A stretch of 64,000 nt of DNA from Gemmatirosa kalamazoonensis (GTDB lineage Bacteria > Gemmatimonadota > Gemmatimonadetes > Gemmatimonadales > Gemmatimonadaceae): contig NZ_CP007129.1 of NCBI RefSeq assembly GCF_000522985.1, positions 62,001-126,000 on the forward strand, given 5' to 3'. The position numbers and the translations under genes are program-made. How positions within the stretch are numbered: the stretch's first letter is position 1; every line of letters begins with the position of its first letter. This document shows, piece by piece, positions 56,351 through 64,000 of this stretch. Below the pieces are notes generated by a model that had not been told where the DNA came from, did no database searches, and saw nothing but the letters and a program-made list of their open reading frames with translations.

Positions 56351-56628
56351 GCCACCGGCGTGATCGGATCCGGCGCGCTGCCGCGTATGGCACCGTCGAG
56401 GGGAAGAACGTCCCGAGGCCGGGGATCCGCCGTGAGACTCGTGGGCCGGTCGATGCGTTATCTGGCGGCCGGAGCCGTAGTTACGAACTCGGAGCATGCC
56501 CGTCTTAGGGGTACGTGCGTGACACGGTCTTCACGGTCCCGCGCGTCGAACGTCTTCCATCCGCCGCGTGCGCCACTTCCGGCGTGCCGGCCCCGCCGTC
56601 GCCGTCGCTTCGCTCCTCCTCTGACGCC

Positions 56629-57177
56629 ATGACCACTACGCTCCGGTCGGCGCTGCCGACCTACGTCGCCCCGACCCTCGGCGCGCGCATCACGCTCCCG
56701 GCGTCGTCCACCGACGAGGCGGTGCGTGGCTCCGGCCGCCAGGTCCGCATCCTCCGGGCGCCGTCGCTCGGCGAGCTGCGCGAGCTCGTGACGCGCGAGA
56801 TCCGGGCGTTCGCGATGACGTTCGTCGGCGAGACCCGCGCGCAGCGCAAGCGCGGCGAGTTCGCTGGGAAGACCGCGTACATGGCGATCGCCGCGGGCGT
56901 GCTGGCGAAGCTCGACGCGGGCGATTTCGTCGGCGCGGTCACGGCCCACGTGGAGGGCTTCGGCCTCGGCGTCGTGCTCCCGCCCCAGCTCGGCGGCGCG
57001 ATCGGCGAGTGCTTCGAGCTCCCGGCGCCGGTCGACAAGCGCAAGCTCGTGCTCGACGAGGAGGCCGCGGTGGAGGAGGAGGTCGCGGAGCGGACGGAGG
57101 AGCTGACGCTGGTGACGGCCGAGTCGCCGCTGCCGCCGGCCCCGGCCCCGGACCGTCCGGTGCGCCACGCCGCCTGA
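56629..57177 (+). CDS. Hypothetical protein (182 aa)
   Basis: ATG 56629 follows a C/T-rich leader (CTCCTCCTCTG). The 182-residue protein has a beta start (VAPTLGARITLPASST), a helical middle (LGELRELVTREIRAFAMTFV) and a glycine-rich part (GFGLGVVLPPQLGGAIGECF). It ends with an acidic helix and a proline tail. No family was recognised. A strong terminator follows. Confidence 0.6.
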   Translation: MTTTLRSALPTYVAPTLGARITLPASSTDEAVRGSGRQVRILRAPSLGELRELVTREIRAFAMTFVGETRAQRKRGEFAGKTAYMAIAAGVLAKLDAGDFVGAVTAHVEGFGLGVVLPPQLGGAIGECFELPAPVDKRKLVLDEEAAVEEEVAERTEELTLVTAESPLPPAPAPDRPVRHAA

Positions 57178-57205
57178 CCCGGCGACGCCGGACAGGATTC
57201 GACAC

Positions 57206-57247
57206 GAGCCCGCGCCGCCGAGGACACTCGGTGGCGCGGGCTCTTCG
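57206..57247 (+). terminator. Intrinsic terminator
   Basis: A 17-bp stem (57206-57222 with 57227-57243, one G-T pair) with loop GACA is followed by TTCGTTT. It lies 28 bases after the stop of the 182-aa gene. Confidence 0.75.
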
Positions 57248-57250
57248 TTT

Positions 57251-57333
57251 GGACAGGATGACGGGACGGACAGGATGAAAACGAACCACTAGTGCGTGGT
57301 TGTATTCATCCTGTCCGTCCCGTCATCCTGTCC
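57251..57333. repeat. CAGGATG-family long hairpin, copy 3
   Basis: The arm GGACAGGATGACGGG onward (57251-57289) pairs with 57296-57333 almost perfectly around a six-base loop. It directly follows the terminator and runs up to the next gene. Confidence 0.9.
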
Positions 57334-57341
57334 CGACGCCC

Positions 57342-57971
57342 GTGCAGCGCACGCTCCGCACTCTGGCCGCGGTCTTCGCGGTCGTCCTCGTGTCAGGCAT
57401 CCTGTCCCTCGCGCCGCTCCCGGGGCGGCGCGGCTGCGTGGTGAGCGCGATCGCCACGACGCTCGGCGACGACGGGCCGAAGAGCCGCGGCACCGCGCCG
57501 CGGCCCACCGACGTCGACCCGCGGGTGACGTTCGACGCGCTGCTCGCGCCGGGCGACGACGCGACGCGATTCGACGCCCGCCGCGCGGTCGAGGTGGAGG
57601 CGTGGGTGACCGGCGTCCACGTCGGTGGGTGGGAGGGAGTGAACTGCTTCGCGCTCGACGCCGCGCACCGCGACACGCACATCGATCTCGCGCGCACGCC
57701 CGACGCGCCGGACACGGCGCGGGTGATCGCCGAGGTCACGCCACGGTGGCGCGACGCGATGCGCGCGCGCGGCGTCGACTGGTCCACCGAGTCGCTGCGT
57801 GCCGCGCTCGTCGGCCGCCGGGTGCGGGTGCGCGGGTGGCTCTACTTCGACGCGCATCATGCGACGGGGGCCATGCACGGCGATCCGGCGGACGTGCGGG
57901 GCGAGCGGAACTGGCGGGCGACGGCGTGGGAGATTCATCCGGCGACGGGGATCGAGGTGGTGCGGCCGTGA
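57342..57971 (+). CDS. Exported protein of unknown function (209 aa)
   Basis: The GTG at 57342 is chosen because the upstream in-frame ATG (57300) lies in the hairpin repeat. The start QRTLRTLAAVFAVVLVSGIL is a signal peptide or anchor. The mature part has strands (AVEVEAWVTGVHVGGW, RRVRVRGWLYFDAHH) and a possible OB-like fold with conserved WRATAWEIHPATGIEV at the end. I do not know the family. It would act outside the cytoplasm. Confidence 0.6.
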   Translation: MQRTLRTLAAVFAVVLVSGILSLAPLPGRRGCVVSAIATTLGDDGPKSRGTAPRPTDVDPRVTFDALLAPGDDATRFDARRAVEVEAWVTGVHVGGWEGVNCFALDAAHRDTHIDLARTPDAPDTARVIAEVTPRWRDAMRARGVDWSTESLRAALVGRRVRVRGWLYFDAHHATGAMHGDPADVRGERNWRATAWEIHPATGIEVVRP

Positions 57972-58360
57972 GGCGGGACGACTGACGGCGGGACGACTGA
58001 CGGCGGGACGACTGACCGCGGGACGACGAACGGCGGGACGACGAACGGCGGGACGACGAACGGCGGGATGTCTGACGGCGGGACGGTCGACGGTCGGGGC
58101 GGGATGCGTTCAGCGGGATCCACGCTGCGTCGGATTGGTACGGCAGCGGTTTCAGCGCATAGCACCTTGGGCGAAGGGGGGGAGCCCCCCTGGCACCTAG
58201 GTACGCGCCGTTCAATCCCGCCCTCGACCATCTCGCAGTGGATCGTCCCGCAGTGGATCGTCCCGCAGTGGATCATCCCGCTGTGGATCGTCCCGCCGTC
58301 GATCGTCCCGCCGTCGATCGTCCCGCCGTCGATCGTCCCGCCGTCAGGTGTGAGGCGTCC
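57972..58360. repeat. Giant hairpin with 15-nt unit arms
   Basis: The left arm (57972-58095) holds about eight units of the type ACGGCGGGACGACTG. The right arm (58225-58360) holds about ten units such as TCGTCCCGCCGTCGA, its complement. The spacer (58096-58224) has a GGGGGG/CCCCCC hairpin. It lies between two convergent genes. Frames through it are periodic pentapeptides and not counted as genes. Confidence 0.85.
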
Positions 58361-58378
58361 CGCCGTCGATCGTCCCCC

Positions 58379-59905
58379 TCACCGCCGCCTCACCCCCCGC
58401 CCCGGATACGCCCCCGTCGCCCGCCCGCCGTCCCACACCGCCACCCCGTTCACCCACGTCGTCACGATCCCCTCCGACACCGCCCGCGGCGCCGCCGGCG
58501 TCGCGCGGTCGATCACCCGCGCCGTGTCCAGCAGCACGAGGTCCGCATACCGTCCCGGCGCGACCACGCCGCGCTCGCGGATCCCCACGTGCTCCGCGGC
58601 CGACGACGTCATCTTGCGGATCGCCTCCGCCCACGACACGACCCGCCGCTCGCGCACGTAGCGCCCCAGCACGCGCGTGAATGCGCCGTACCCCCGCGGA
58701 TGGCGCCCCGCGAGCTCGCCGTCGGTGCAGACGTTCGCGTGCGGCCACGCGAGCAGCCGCGCCACGTCGTCCTCGCTCATGCTCGTGCCGATCACGCTCT
58801 CCGCGCCGCCCGAATCCGGATGCGCGCGCTCCCACGCCTCCGCCTCGTGGATGAGCGCCGCGAGCGTCGCGCCCGGCGCCGTGCCGCGAAGCGCCGAGAT
58901 GTCGGCCAGCGTCTTTCCGACGTAGCTCGGCTCCGGCGCGAAGCGGCCTAACAACAGCCCCTCCGGCGCCGCCACCTCGCGCAGCGCGAACTCCTGCGCC
59001 GCCGCGTCGTCCACGTTGCGGTCGGGGAACAGCACGGTGAGCGTCGACTGCCAGTACGTGTACGGGTACACGTCCGCCGTCACGCGCACGCCGGCGGCGC
59101 GGGCGCGGTCGAGCGTGTCGAGCAGCGCGGGGGCCCGTCCCCACAGGCTCCGCATCGCGAGCTTCGCGTGCGACAGCTGCACCGGCATCCCCAGCCGGCC
59201 GATCGCGAGCAGCTCGGCCACCGCCGGCCAGAACGCGCGATCCTCGCTTCGCACGTGGCTGATGTACCGACCGCCCGACGATGCTGCGGTGCGGGCGAGC
59301 GCGAGGACCTCCTCCGGTCGCGAGTAGATCCCCGGGTCGTACTCGAGCCCCGTGGAGAGGCCTAACGCGCCGGCGGCGAGGTCGAGCCGCAACGCCGCCT
59401 CCATGCGCGCGAGCTCGGCCGGCGTCGCCGCGCGCTTGTAGTCGGCGCGCATCGCCTCCTCGCGCAGCGAGCCGTGCCCCGCGTACGTCGCGAAGTTGAT
59501 CGCCGCCGGCGTCGAGTCGAGCCGCGCGAGGAAGCCCGCCACCGACGGCTCCGGCGACCCGCCGTCCTGACCCACGACGGCGGTCGTGATCCCCTGGCTC
59601 ACCGCGGCGATCGCGTCGCGATGCGTGAACACGCCGCGGTCGTAGTGCGAGTGCGTGTCGATGAATCCCGGCGCGAGCACGAGTCCCGTCGCGTCCACGA
59701 CGCGGTCGGTCGCGCGCGGCGTGAGGTCGCCGACGGCGTCGATCCGGTCGCGCACGATGCGCACGTCGGCGATCCGCGGCGGCGCGCCGGTGCCGTCGAG
59801 CAGCGTCGCTCGGCGAATCAGCGTGCCGCGCGCGGCGGGAGCTCGGCTCGGCCGCGTGCAGGCGAGTGCGGCGACCAGGAGCAGGAGGAAGGAGCGGAGT
59901 CGCAT
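58379..59905 (-). CDS. N-acyl-D-amino-acid deacylase (lipoprotein)
   Basis: The 508-residue protein starts with a lipoprotein signal (FLLLLVAALAC). The amidohydrolase core follows: FIDTHSHYDRGVFT (metal site HSH), QDGGSPEPS, GLSTGLEYDPGIY, RYISHVRSED, VQLSHAKLAM and VCTDGELAGRHPRGYG with catalytic Asp. These are D-aminoacylase motifs; the enzymes remove acyl groups from D-amino acids or dipeptides. Surface location suggests use of peptidoglycan or peptide fragments. The gene is divergent from the beta-propeller gene. Confidence 0.9.
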   Translation of the reverse strand: MRLRSFLLLLVAALACTRPSRAPAARGTLIRRATLLDGTGAPPRIADVRIVRDRIDAVGDLTPRATDRVVDATGLVLAPGFIDTHSHYDRGVFTHRDAIAAVSQGITTAVVGQDGGSPEPSVAGFLARLDSTPAAINFATYAGHGSLREEAMRADYKRAATPAELARMEAALRLDLAAGALGLSTGLEYDPGIYSRPEEVLALARTAASSGGRYISHVRSEDRAFWPAVAELLAIGRLGMPVQLSHAKLAMRSLWGRAPALLDTLDRARAAGVRVTADVYPYTYWQSTLTVLFPDRNVDDAAAQEFALREVAAPEGLLLGRFAPEPSYVGKTLADISALRGTAPGATLAALIHEAEAWERAHPDSGGAESVIGTSMSEDDVARLLAWPHANVCTDGELAGRHPRGYGAFTRVLGRYVRERRVVSWAEAIRKMTSSAAEHVGIRERGVVAPGRYADLVLLDTARVIDRATPAAPRAVSEGIVTTWVNGVAVWDGGRATGAYPGRGVRRR

Positions 59906-60018
59906 CGGGGGACCTTCCCGCGGCGTGCGCGCGCTGTCAATGCCGGCCGCGGCCGCGCGACGCGTTGCGACCACGCGGGGGCTGCGATATGGTGGCGCAC
60001 CTCCGTCGGAGATCTGAC

Positions 60019-61014
60019 ATGCGCCGTCTCGTCCGCGCGCTGCCCGCCGCCGCGATCCTGCTCGCCGCTGCCCGCCCCGCGGCCGCGCCCACGCCGTCGC
60101 CGGCGCTGCTCGTGCTGTCGAAGGGCGACCACGTGCTGAGCATCGTCGATCCCGCGACGCGCGCCGTCGTCGCGCAGATGCCGTCGGGCCCCGACCCGCA
60201 CGAGGTCGAGGCGTCCGCCGACGGCCGCATGGCGTACGTGACGAACTACGGCGGTGGTGGTGCGGGCGCGCTGAACACGATCACGCCGATCGACCTCGTG
60301 GCGCAGCGCACGCTGCCGACCATCGACCTCGGCGCGATGCGCGGGCCGCACGGGCTCGCGTTCGTCGGCGGGCAGCTCTGGTTCACCGCGGAGGGCGCCG
60401 ACGCGGTCGGCAGCTACGATCCCGCGACGCGGCGCGTCGAGCGCGTGCTGGAGACGGGGCAGGAGGGGACGCACATGGTGTACGTCTCCGCCGACCGCTC
60501 GCGCCTCGTGACGACGAACGTGCGCGCCGGCACGCTCACCATCGCCGACCGGCGCGCGCCCGGCGAGTGGACGCAGACCGTCGTGCAGGCCGGCGGCGGC
60601 GTGGAGGGCTTCGACGTCACGCCCGACGGCCGCGAGGTGTGGGCGGCGAGCGCGCGCGACGGCACGATCGCGATCGTCGATCTCGCCGCGAAGCGCGTCG
60701 TGCAGACGCTCGACGCGCACGTGGACGGCGCGAACCGGCTGAAGATCACGCCGGACGGACGGCTCGCGCTCGTCTCCACGCTGCGCGGCCCCGACGTCAC
60801 CGTGTTCGACGTCGCGGCGCGGCGCGAAGTGAAGCGCATCCCCGTCGGCCGCGGCGCTGCGGGCATCGTCATCCAGCCCGACGGCGCGCGCGCGTACGTC
60901 GCGTGCACGCCCGACGACTACGTCGCGGTGATCGACCTGAAGGCGCTCGCGGTGGCGGGGCGCGTCGTCGCCGGCCGACAGCCCGACGGGCTCGCGTGGG
61001 CGGTCAGGCGTTAG
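60019..61014 (+). CDS. YncE-like beta-propeller protein
   Basis: ATG 60019 has GGAG seven bases upstream. The 331-residue protein has a signal peptide (LVRALPAAAILLAAARPAAA) and repeated propeller blades: PHEVEASADGRMAYVTNYGG, GPHGLAFVGGQLWFTAEG, VEGFDVTPDGREVWAAS, NRLKITPDGRLALVST and GIVIQPDGARAYVA. Seven blades are likely. Such periplasmic propellers bind partners or cofactors, often without known function. Its TAG is in GTTAGGC. Confidence 0.85.
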   Translation: MRRLVRALPAAAILLAAARPAAAPTPSPALLVLSKGDHVLSIVDPATRAVVAQMPSGPDPHEVEASADGRMAYVTNYGGGGAGALNTITPIDLVAQRTLPTIDLGAMRGPHGLAFVGGQLWFTAEGADAVGSYDPATRRVERVLETGQEGTHMVYVSADRSRLVTTNVRAGTLTIADRRAPGEWTQTVVQAGGGVEGFDVTPDGREVWAASARDGTIAIVDLAAKRVVQTLDAHVDGANRLKITPDGRLALVSTLRGPDVTVFDVAARREVKRIPVGRGAAGIVIQPDGARAYVACTPDDYVAVIDLKALAVAGRVVAGRQPDGLAWAVRR

Positions 61015-61021
61015 GCGCCCG

Positions 61022-62017
61022 TCAGATGCCGTTCGTGCTCGCGAGCCCGTGCTGCAGCATGCACGTCGGGATGAACCAGTGCAGGTAGCCCTGGATCTCC
61101 TTCACGATCTGGCTCCGGCGCGCCGCCGTCGTCTTCGGGTTGGCGGGCTCCGTCTGCCACGCGGGGACGAAGTTGAAGTGCTTCGACCACCGCGGGTACG
61201 GCAGCGGGACGTGGCGCGGGCTCGCCCCCATCCCCGGCGAGGCGCCGGCCGGCTGCGGGCCCTGGTTGTACCGGAACACCCGCGCGCTGCCGATGCCGGC
61301 GAGCGTGACGCCCTTTTGCGCGAGCACGAACGAGCCGTCGAAGTCGTACACGGCCCGCACGCGCTTCACGAGGTCCGGGCAGCTCGTCACGAACTTGTTC
61401 AGCTCACCGATGCCGTCGCTGTTGCACGCCAGCACGAGCGGCAGCGGCGTCGTGAGGCTCGGGAACAGCTCGCGGCTGATCTCCGTCAGGCACTGCTCGA
61501 CGAACGCCTGGCTGGACGCGAACTCGCCCGCACCGCCGACGGCGATCGGCAGGATGACCGCGACGTTCTTCCCCGACCGCAGCACCTGCCGGCAGACCTG
61601 CATCCGGCCGATGAAGTAGTCGCCCACGCCCGTCTCCAGCAGCTTGTGCTCGCCCTGGAAGTCCTTCTCCTTCACGCTGTGCCGGAAGTAGATGAGAAAC
61701 GCCTCCGGCACCTTGCCCTTCAGCGCCGCGACGCCGACGTAGCGCACCTTCGCGCCGGGACGCGCCTCGAACGCGAACGTGTCCATCGTCGCGTCGGGGC
61801 CCGCGCCGGGAAAGTCGAGCGGTCCGGTGCCGTCGACCGACGACGTGCTGGCGAGCAGCGGCAGGTTCACGTTGCCACGGTGCCGCCACGTCGGCGTCGG
61901 GAGCCGGAGCACCGCGGCGCCCGGATGGTGGCGCCAGAACGTCGCCGGGTCCATCGACCGCGTCGTCGAGTCCAACGGCGACGTGTCCGGCACGCTGACG
62001 GCTGGCTCCTTGCCCAT
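61022..62017 (-). CDS. Hypothetical protein (331 aa)
   Basis: The 331-residue protein has alternating strands and helices (VRYVGVAALKGKVPEAFLIYF, VAVILPIAVGGAGEFASSQ, PLVLACNSDGIGELNKFV, RVRAVYDFDGSFVLAQKG). The pattern suggests an alpha/beta-hydrolase-like fold but no nucleophile motif (G-x-S-x-G) is present. It starts at ATG 62017; an ATG 13 codons upstream is possible. Convergent with the propeller gene. Function unknown. Confidence 0.6.
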   Translation of the reverse strand: MGKEPAVSVPDTSPLDSTTRSMDPATFWRHHPGAAVLRLPTPTWRHRGNVNLPLLASTSSVDGTGPLDFPGAGPDATMDTFAFEARPGAKVRYVGVAALKGKVPEAFLIYFRHSVKEKDFQGEHKLLETGVGDYFIGRMQVCRQVLRSGKNVAVILPIAVGGAGEFASSQAFVEQCLTEISRELFPSLTTPLPLVLACNSDGIGELNKFVTSCPDLVKRVRAVYDFDGSFVLAQKGVTLAGIGSARVFRYNQGPQPAGASPGMGASPRHVPLPYPRWSKHFNFVPAWQTEPANPKTTAARRSQIVKEIQGYLHWFIPTCMLQHGLASTNGI

Positions 62018-62107
62018 GGTCGCGGCTCCGCGTGATGAGAGAATCGTTGCAGACACTCTCCATACGCCGAGCGTGCCGGCATCGCATCACGCGACGGCCG
62101 GTCGCCG

Positions 62108-63259
62108 TCAGTGGATGCCGTGCCTCCGGTCGCCGTCGGTACCCGTTAGGCCCCGCGCATCCGCGACGAGGACCGGCTCGCCGAGCACCGCCGGGTCGGG
62201 CCTCACACCGAGCCCCGGCTCGCGCGACGCCGCCATCCGACCGCGATCGCGACGCGGCGCGCCGTCGGCGATCGACGTGGTCACGTAGCTGTTGAAGTCG
62301 GTCGTCGAGAACAGCAGCGGTGCCGGCGTGGAATGCGCCAGGTGCGCGATCGCCGCCGTGACGATGTCGCCGCCCCACGTATCCTCGATCGTCATCGCGA
62401 TGCCGAGCGCGACGCAGAGGTCGCGGATCTCTCGCGCACGCGTCAGGCCGCCGACCTTCGAGATCTTGAGGTTCACCACGTCCATCGCCTGATCGTGCGC
62501 GCCGCGCACCACCATCCCGATGTCGTCCATCACCTCGTCGAGGACGAATGGGCGGTCGGTGTGGCGACGCACGGCGAGGCATTCCTCGTAGGTGCGGCAC
62601 GGCTGCTCGAGGTAGACGTCCACGTCGCGGACCGCGGCCGCGACGCGCAGCGCCGCGTGCTGTGTCCACCCGGTGTTCGCATCGGCGACGAGCACGTCGC
62701 CCGGCTCGAGCTCCGCCGCCGCGGCCCGGATCCGCGCGATGTCGGTGTCCGCGTCGCCGCCGACCTTGAGCTGGAACTTCGTGTACCCGTCCGCGCGGTA
62801 CTCCGCGACGCGCCGCGCCATCACCTCCGGCGCCTCCTGCGAGATCGCACGGTACAGCGCGACGCTCTCGCCCACGTGCCCGCCGAGCAGGGTGGCGACC
62901 GGCAGCCCGCTCGCCTGGCCGAGGACGTCCCAGCACGCCATGTCGATCGCGCTCTTCACGTAGGGGTGTCCCTTCATCGCCGCGTCCATGCGGCGGGTGA
63001 GGGGACCCAGCTCGAGCGGGTTCGCGCCGAGGAGCTGCGGTGCGAGCTCCGCCAGACCGGCCCGCACGCCCCGCGGATACGACGGGAGGTATGCGGAACC
63101 GAGCGGACAGACCTCGCCATGGCCGGTGATCCCCGCGTCGGTCTCGATCGCGACGACGGTCGAGTCGAACACGGTCACGACGTTGCCGCCTGACCACTTG
63201 TAGCTCCCCTCGTGCAGCGGGAGATCGATCTGGTACGCGCGGATCGCGGTGATCTGCAT
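62108..63259 (-). CDS. Enolase-superfamily dehydratase, cis-3-hydroxyproline dehydratase-like
   Basis: The 383-residue protein is of the mandelate racemase/muconate lactonizing subgroup. It has a capping domain ([19 protein letters not shown]), the Lys motif KFQLKVGGD, metal ligands in [13 protein letters not shown] and LDEVMDD, a second Lys in NLKISKVGG and the closing IEDTWGG. The Y-K-W-S-G-G start and D-T-W-G-G end are as in cis-3-hydroxy-L-proline dehydratases, which yield pyrroline-2-carboxylate. The C-terminal 15 residues are basic and not conserved. Confidence 0.8.
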   Translation of the reverse strand: MQITAIRAYQIDLPLHEGSYKWSGGNVVTVFDSTVVAIETDAGITGHGEVCPLGSAYLPSYPRGVRAGLAELAPQLLGANPLELGPLTRRMDAAMKGHPYVKSAIDMACWDVLGQASGLPVATLLGGHVGESVALYRAISQEAPEVMARRVAEYRADGYTKFQLKVGGDADTDIARIRAAAAELEPGDVLVADANTGWTQHAALRVAAAVRDVDVYLEQPCRTYEECLAVRRHTDRPFVLDEVMDDIGMVVRGAHDQAMDVVNLKISKVGGLTRAREIRDLCVALGIAMTIEDTWGGDIVTAAIAHLAHSTPAPLLFSTTDFNSYVTTSIADGAPRRDRGRMAASREPGLGVRPDPAVLGEPVLVADARGLTGTDGDRRHGIH

Positions 63260-63511
63260 GATGTCGGTATGCGGTGGTATCGCTGCGAGCCGTTCTCACC
63301 TCGCATCGCCAGCATACGGACCGACGACGGCGAGCGACAGCGCGATGCCGGCGAACGCGACCAGGGCGCAGCCGCACGCGAGGCGGGCTGAGCGGCATTC
63401 GTCACAAGCGGTCCGGCCGACGGAATGCGTGCGCCGGCCACGGTGTCCATGGTGCCGTGACCATTGGCTTCCAGTTCATTGCCTCACGGCGACATTGCAG
63501 CAGACGCCACG

Positions 63512-63658
63512 ATGGGGGAGCTGTTGACTCGAATCGCAGAATGGATCGAGGACGGCCTGATCTATGTGGTGGTCGTCGTCGCGTCGATCCCGACGTACCT
63601 GTGGACCATGCGGCGCCGATACCCGGCGCGGCACGAGGACGACGAGATGTCGTCGTGA
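63512..63658 (+). CDS. Small one-TM protein, paralogue of the one at 8.4 kb
   Basis: The 48-residue protein MGELLTRIAEWIED, followed by a TM helix (LIYVVVVVASIPTYLWTM) and a charged tail (RRRYPARHEDDE), is clearly related to 8410-8580. No strong ribosome site is seen. It lies in a gap (63260-63777) that otherwise shows nothing. It may be a small membrane toxin or regulator. Confidence 0.55.
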   Translation: MGELLTRIAEWIEDGLIYVVVVVASIPTYLWTMRRRYPARHEDDEMSS

Positions 63659-63777
63659 GGCGCGCGGGCGCCACGGCGGCTGCCTAACGGAAGCTCGTGG
63701 CGCGATCGCCGCTCGCCGGCTCTGGTCGCGCCGCGGCGCGGGGTGTATGCTCGCTGCTCCCGCGCACCGAGCGAGCG

Positions 63778-64000
63778 ATGTCGACGGATCCGCGTGCGTC
63801 CCGGTTCACGAGCACGAGCGACCTCACCGTCGGCGTCGGACGCGACGGCCCGGCACGCCTCGTCGCCGAGCTCTGGCGCCGGCTTCCGCCCGGCGCGGAC
63901 ACGCTCTCCGATTCCGGCGGCGGTGGATCGGAGCAGTGCGTCGCCGAGCTGCGCCGTTCGCTCGCGGCCGCGGCGACCGAAGCGAAGCGGATGACGCTCG
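63778..64000 (+). CDS. Hypothetical protein, partial (3' end outside window)
   Basis: From ATG 63778 the frame is open to the window edge (74 codons, begins MSTDPRASRFTSTSD). It contains helices (RLVAELWRRLPPG, CVAELRRSLAAAATEAKRM). Too little is visible for a family. Confidence 0.5.
   Translation, partial: MSTDPRASRFTSTSDLTVGVGRDGPARLVAELWRRLPPGADTLSDSGGGGSEQCVAELRRSLAAAATEAKRMTL

Noticed and set aside
57972-58360. Pentapeptide-like proteins (repeats of DRPAV, AGRLT, CGTIH)
   Set aside because: The five-residue period follows from the 15-nt DNA unit; all frames on both strands are periodic, so coding is not supported.
63260-63450. Minus-strand hydrophobic frame near 63.35 kb (ALVAFAGIALSLAVV)
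   Set aside because: The segment looks like a membrane helix but no start codon can be found in that frame close upstream.
650-63688. GCCTAAC/GTTAGGC as integron attC core sites
   Set aside because: The word matches attC core boxes, but copies are not in inverted pairs at attC spacing, most lie inside genes or at stops, and no integron integrase or cassette array is visible.
1-64000. tRNA or rRNA genes
   Set aside because: I looked for tRNA-like cloverleaf ends and rRNA motifs on both strands and saw none that I could support.

Overview
The window is very GC-rich DNA, most likely from a member of the Gemmatimonadota. This is an inference from codon use, the large orphan MacB-like permease, the many alanine/arginine-rich proteins and the word GCCTAAC/GTTAGGC, which occurs about fifty times by eye. 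There are two blocks. Positions 1 to about 43.6 kb are a siphovirus-type prophage (its left end lies outside the window). From 43.6 kb to the end is ordinary chromosome.

Prophage. Almost all virion and replication genes are on the minus strand and read right to left. The order is: small zinc-binding and unknown genes with a D5/P4-type helicase (43.4-40.5 kb); a RusA-like nuclease and two LuxR-type HTH genes around a perfect 22-bp palindrome (40.3-38.5 kb); terminase small and large subunits; DUF4055 portal; a C39-like cysteine protease; a MuF-like protein; scaffold; major capsid protein (38.5-30 kb); head-tail connectors; tail tube; tail chaperones with a -1 frameshift site; tape measure; tail tip with beta-helix (29.6-17.3 kb); a membrane protein, a DUF1353 protein and a CHAP-type lysin (17.2-15.7 kb); then exported or fibre-like proteins (15.4-9.5 kb). 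Genes are tightly packed, mostly with ATGA or GTGA overlaps. Where a virion gene is not coupled to its neighbour, it is preceded by a pyrimidine-rich leader rather than a Shine-Dalgarno sequence.

The left arm of the prophage (1.4-9.5 kb) is mainly on the plus strand and looks like lysogeny and conversion DNA. It holds a divergent CI/Cro-like switch with two dyads, a coupled four-gene cassette (TM-zinc ribbon, lipoprotein, STAS, unknown), a complete three-gene ABC-three-component (ABC-3C) type conflict system (nuclease-like effector, winged-helix middle component, SMC/Rad50-like ATPase with zinc hook), a one-TM small protein with a second copy at 63.5 kb, and a BrnT/BrnA toxin-antitoxin pair. 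Leftward genes at 1-1.36 kb are the start of an early operon that leaves the window.

Chromosome. At the boundary is a 3' fragment of a GNAT acetyltransferase. Then come a LysR regulator, a PfkB sugar kinase, a lipoprotein with TPR-like N-terminus, a GNAT acetyltransferase, an ornithine-cyclodeaminase family enzyme, a frameshifted threonine dehydratase, an ADOP/MacB permease, a methyltransferase, a DUF456 membrane protein, a saccharopine-dehydrogenase-like enzyme, a DUF1906 glycoside-hydrolase-like protein, a D-aminoacylase lipoprotein, a beta-propeller protein and an enolase-superfamily dehydratase. The intergenic spaces hold a striking set of long hairpins built from short repeated words. 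Two are nested like Russian dolls, three share a CAGGATG family, and one has arms made of 15-nt units. None was seen inside the prophage.
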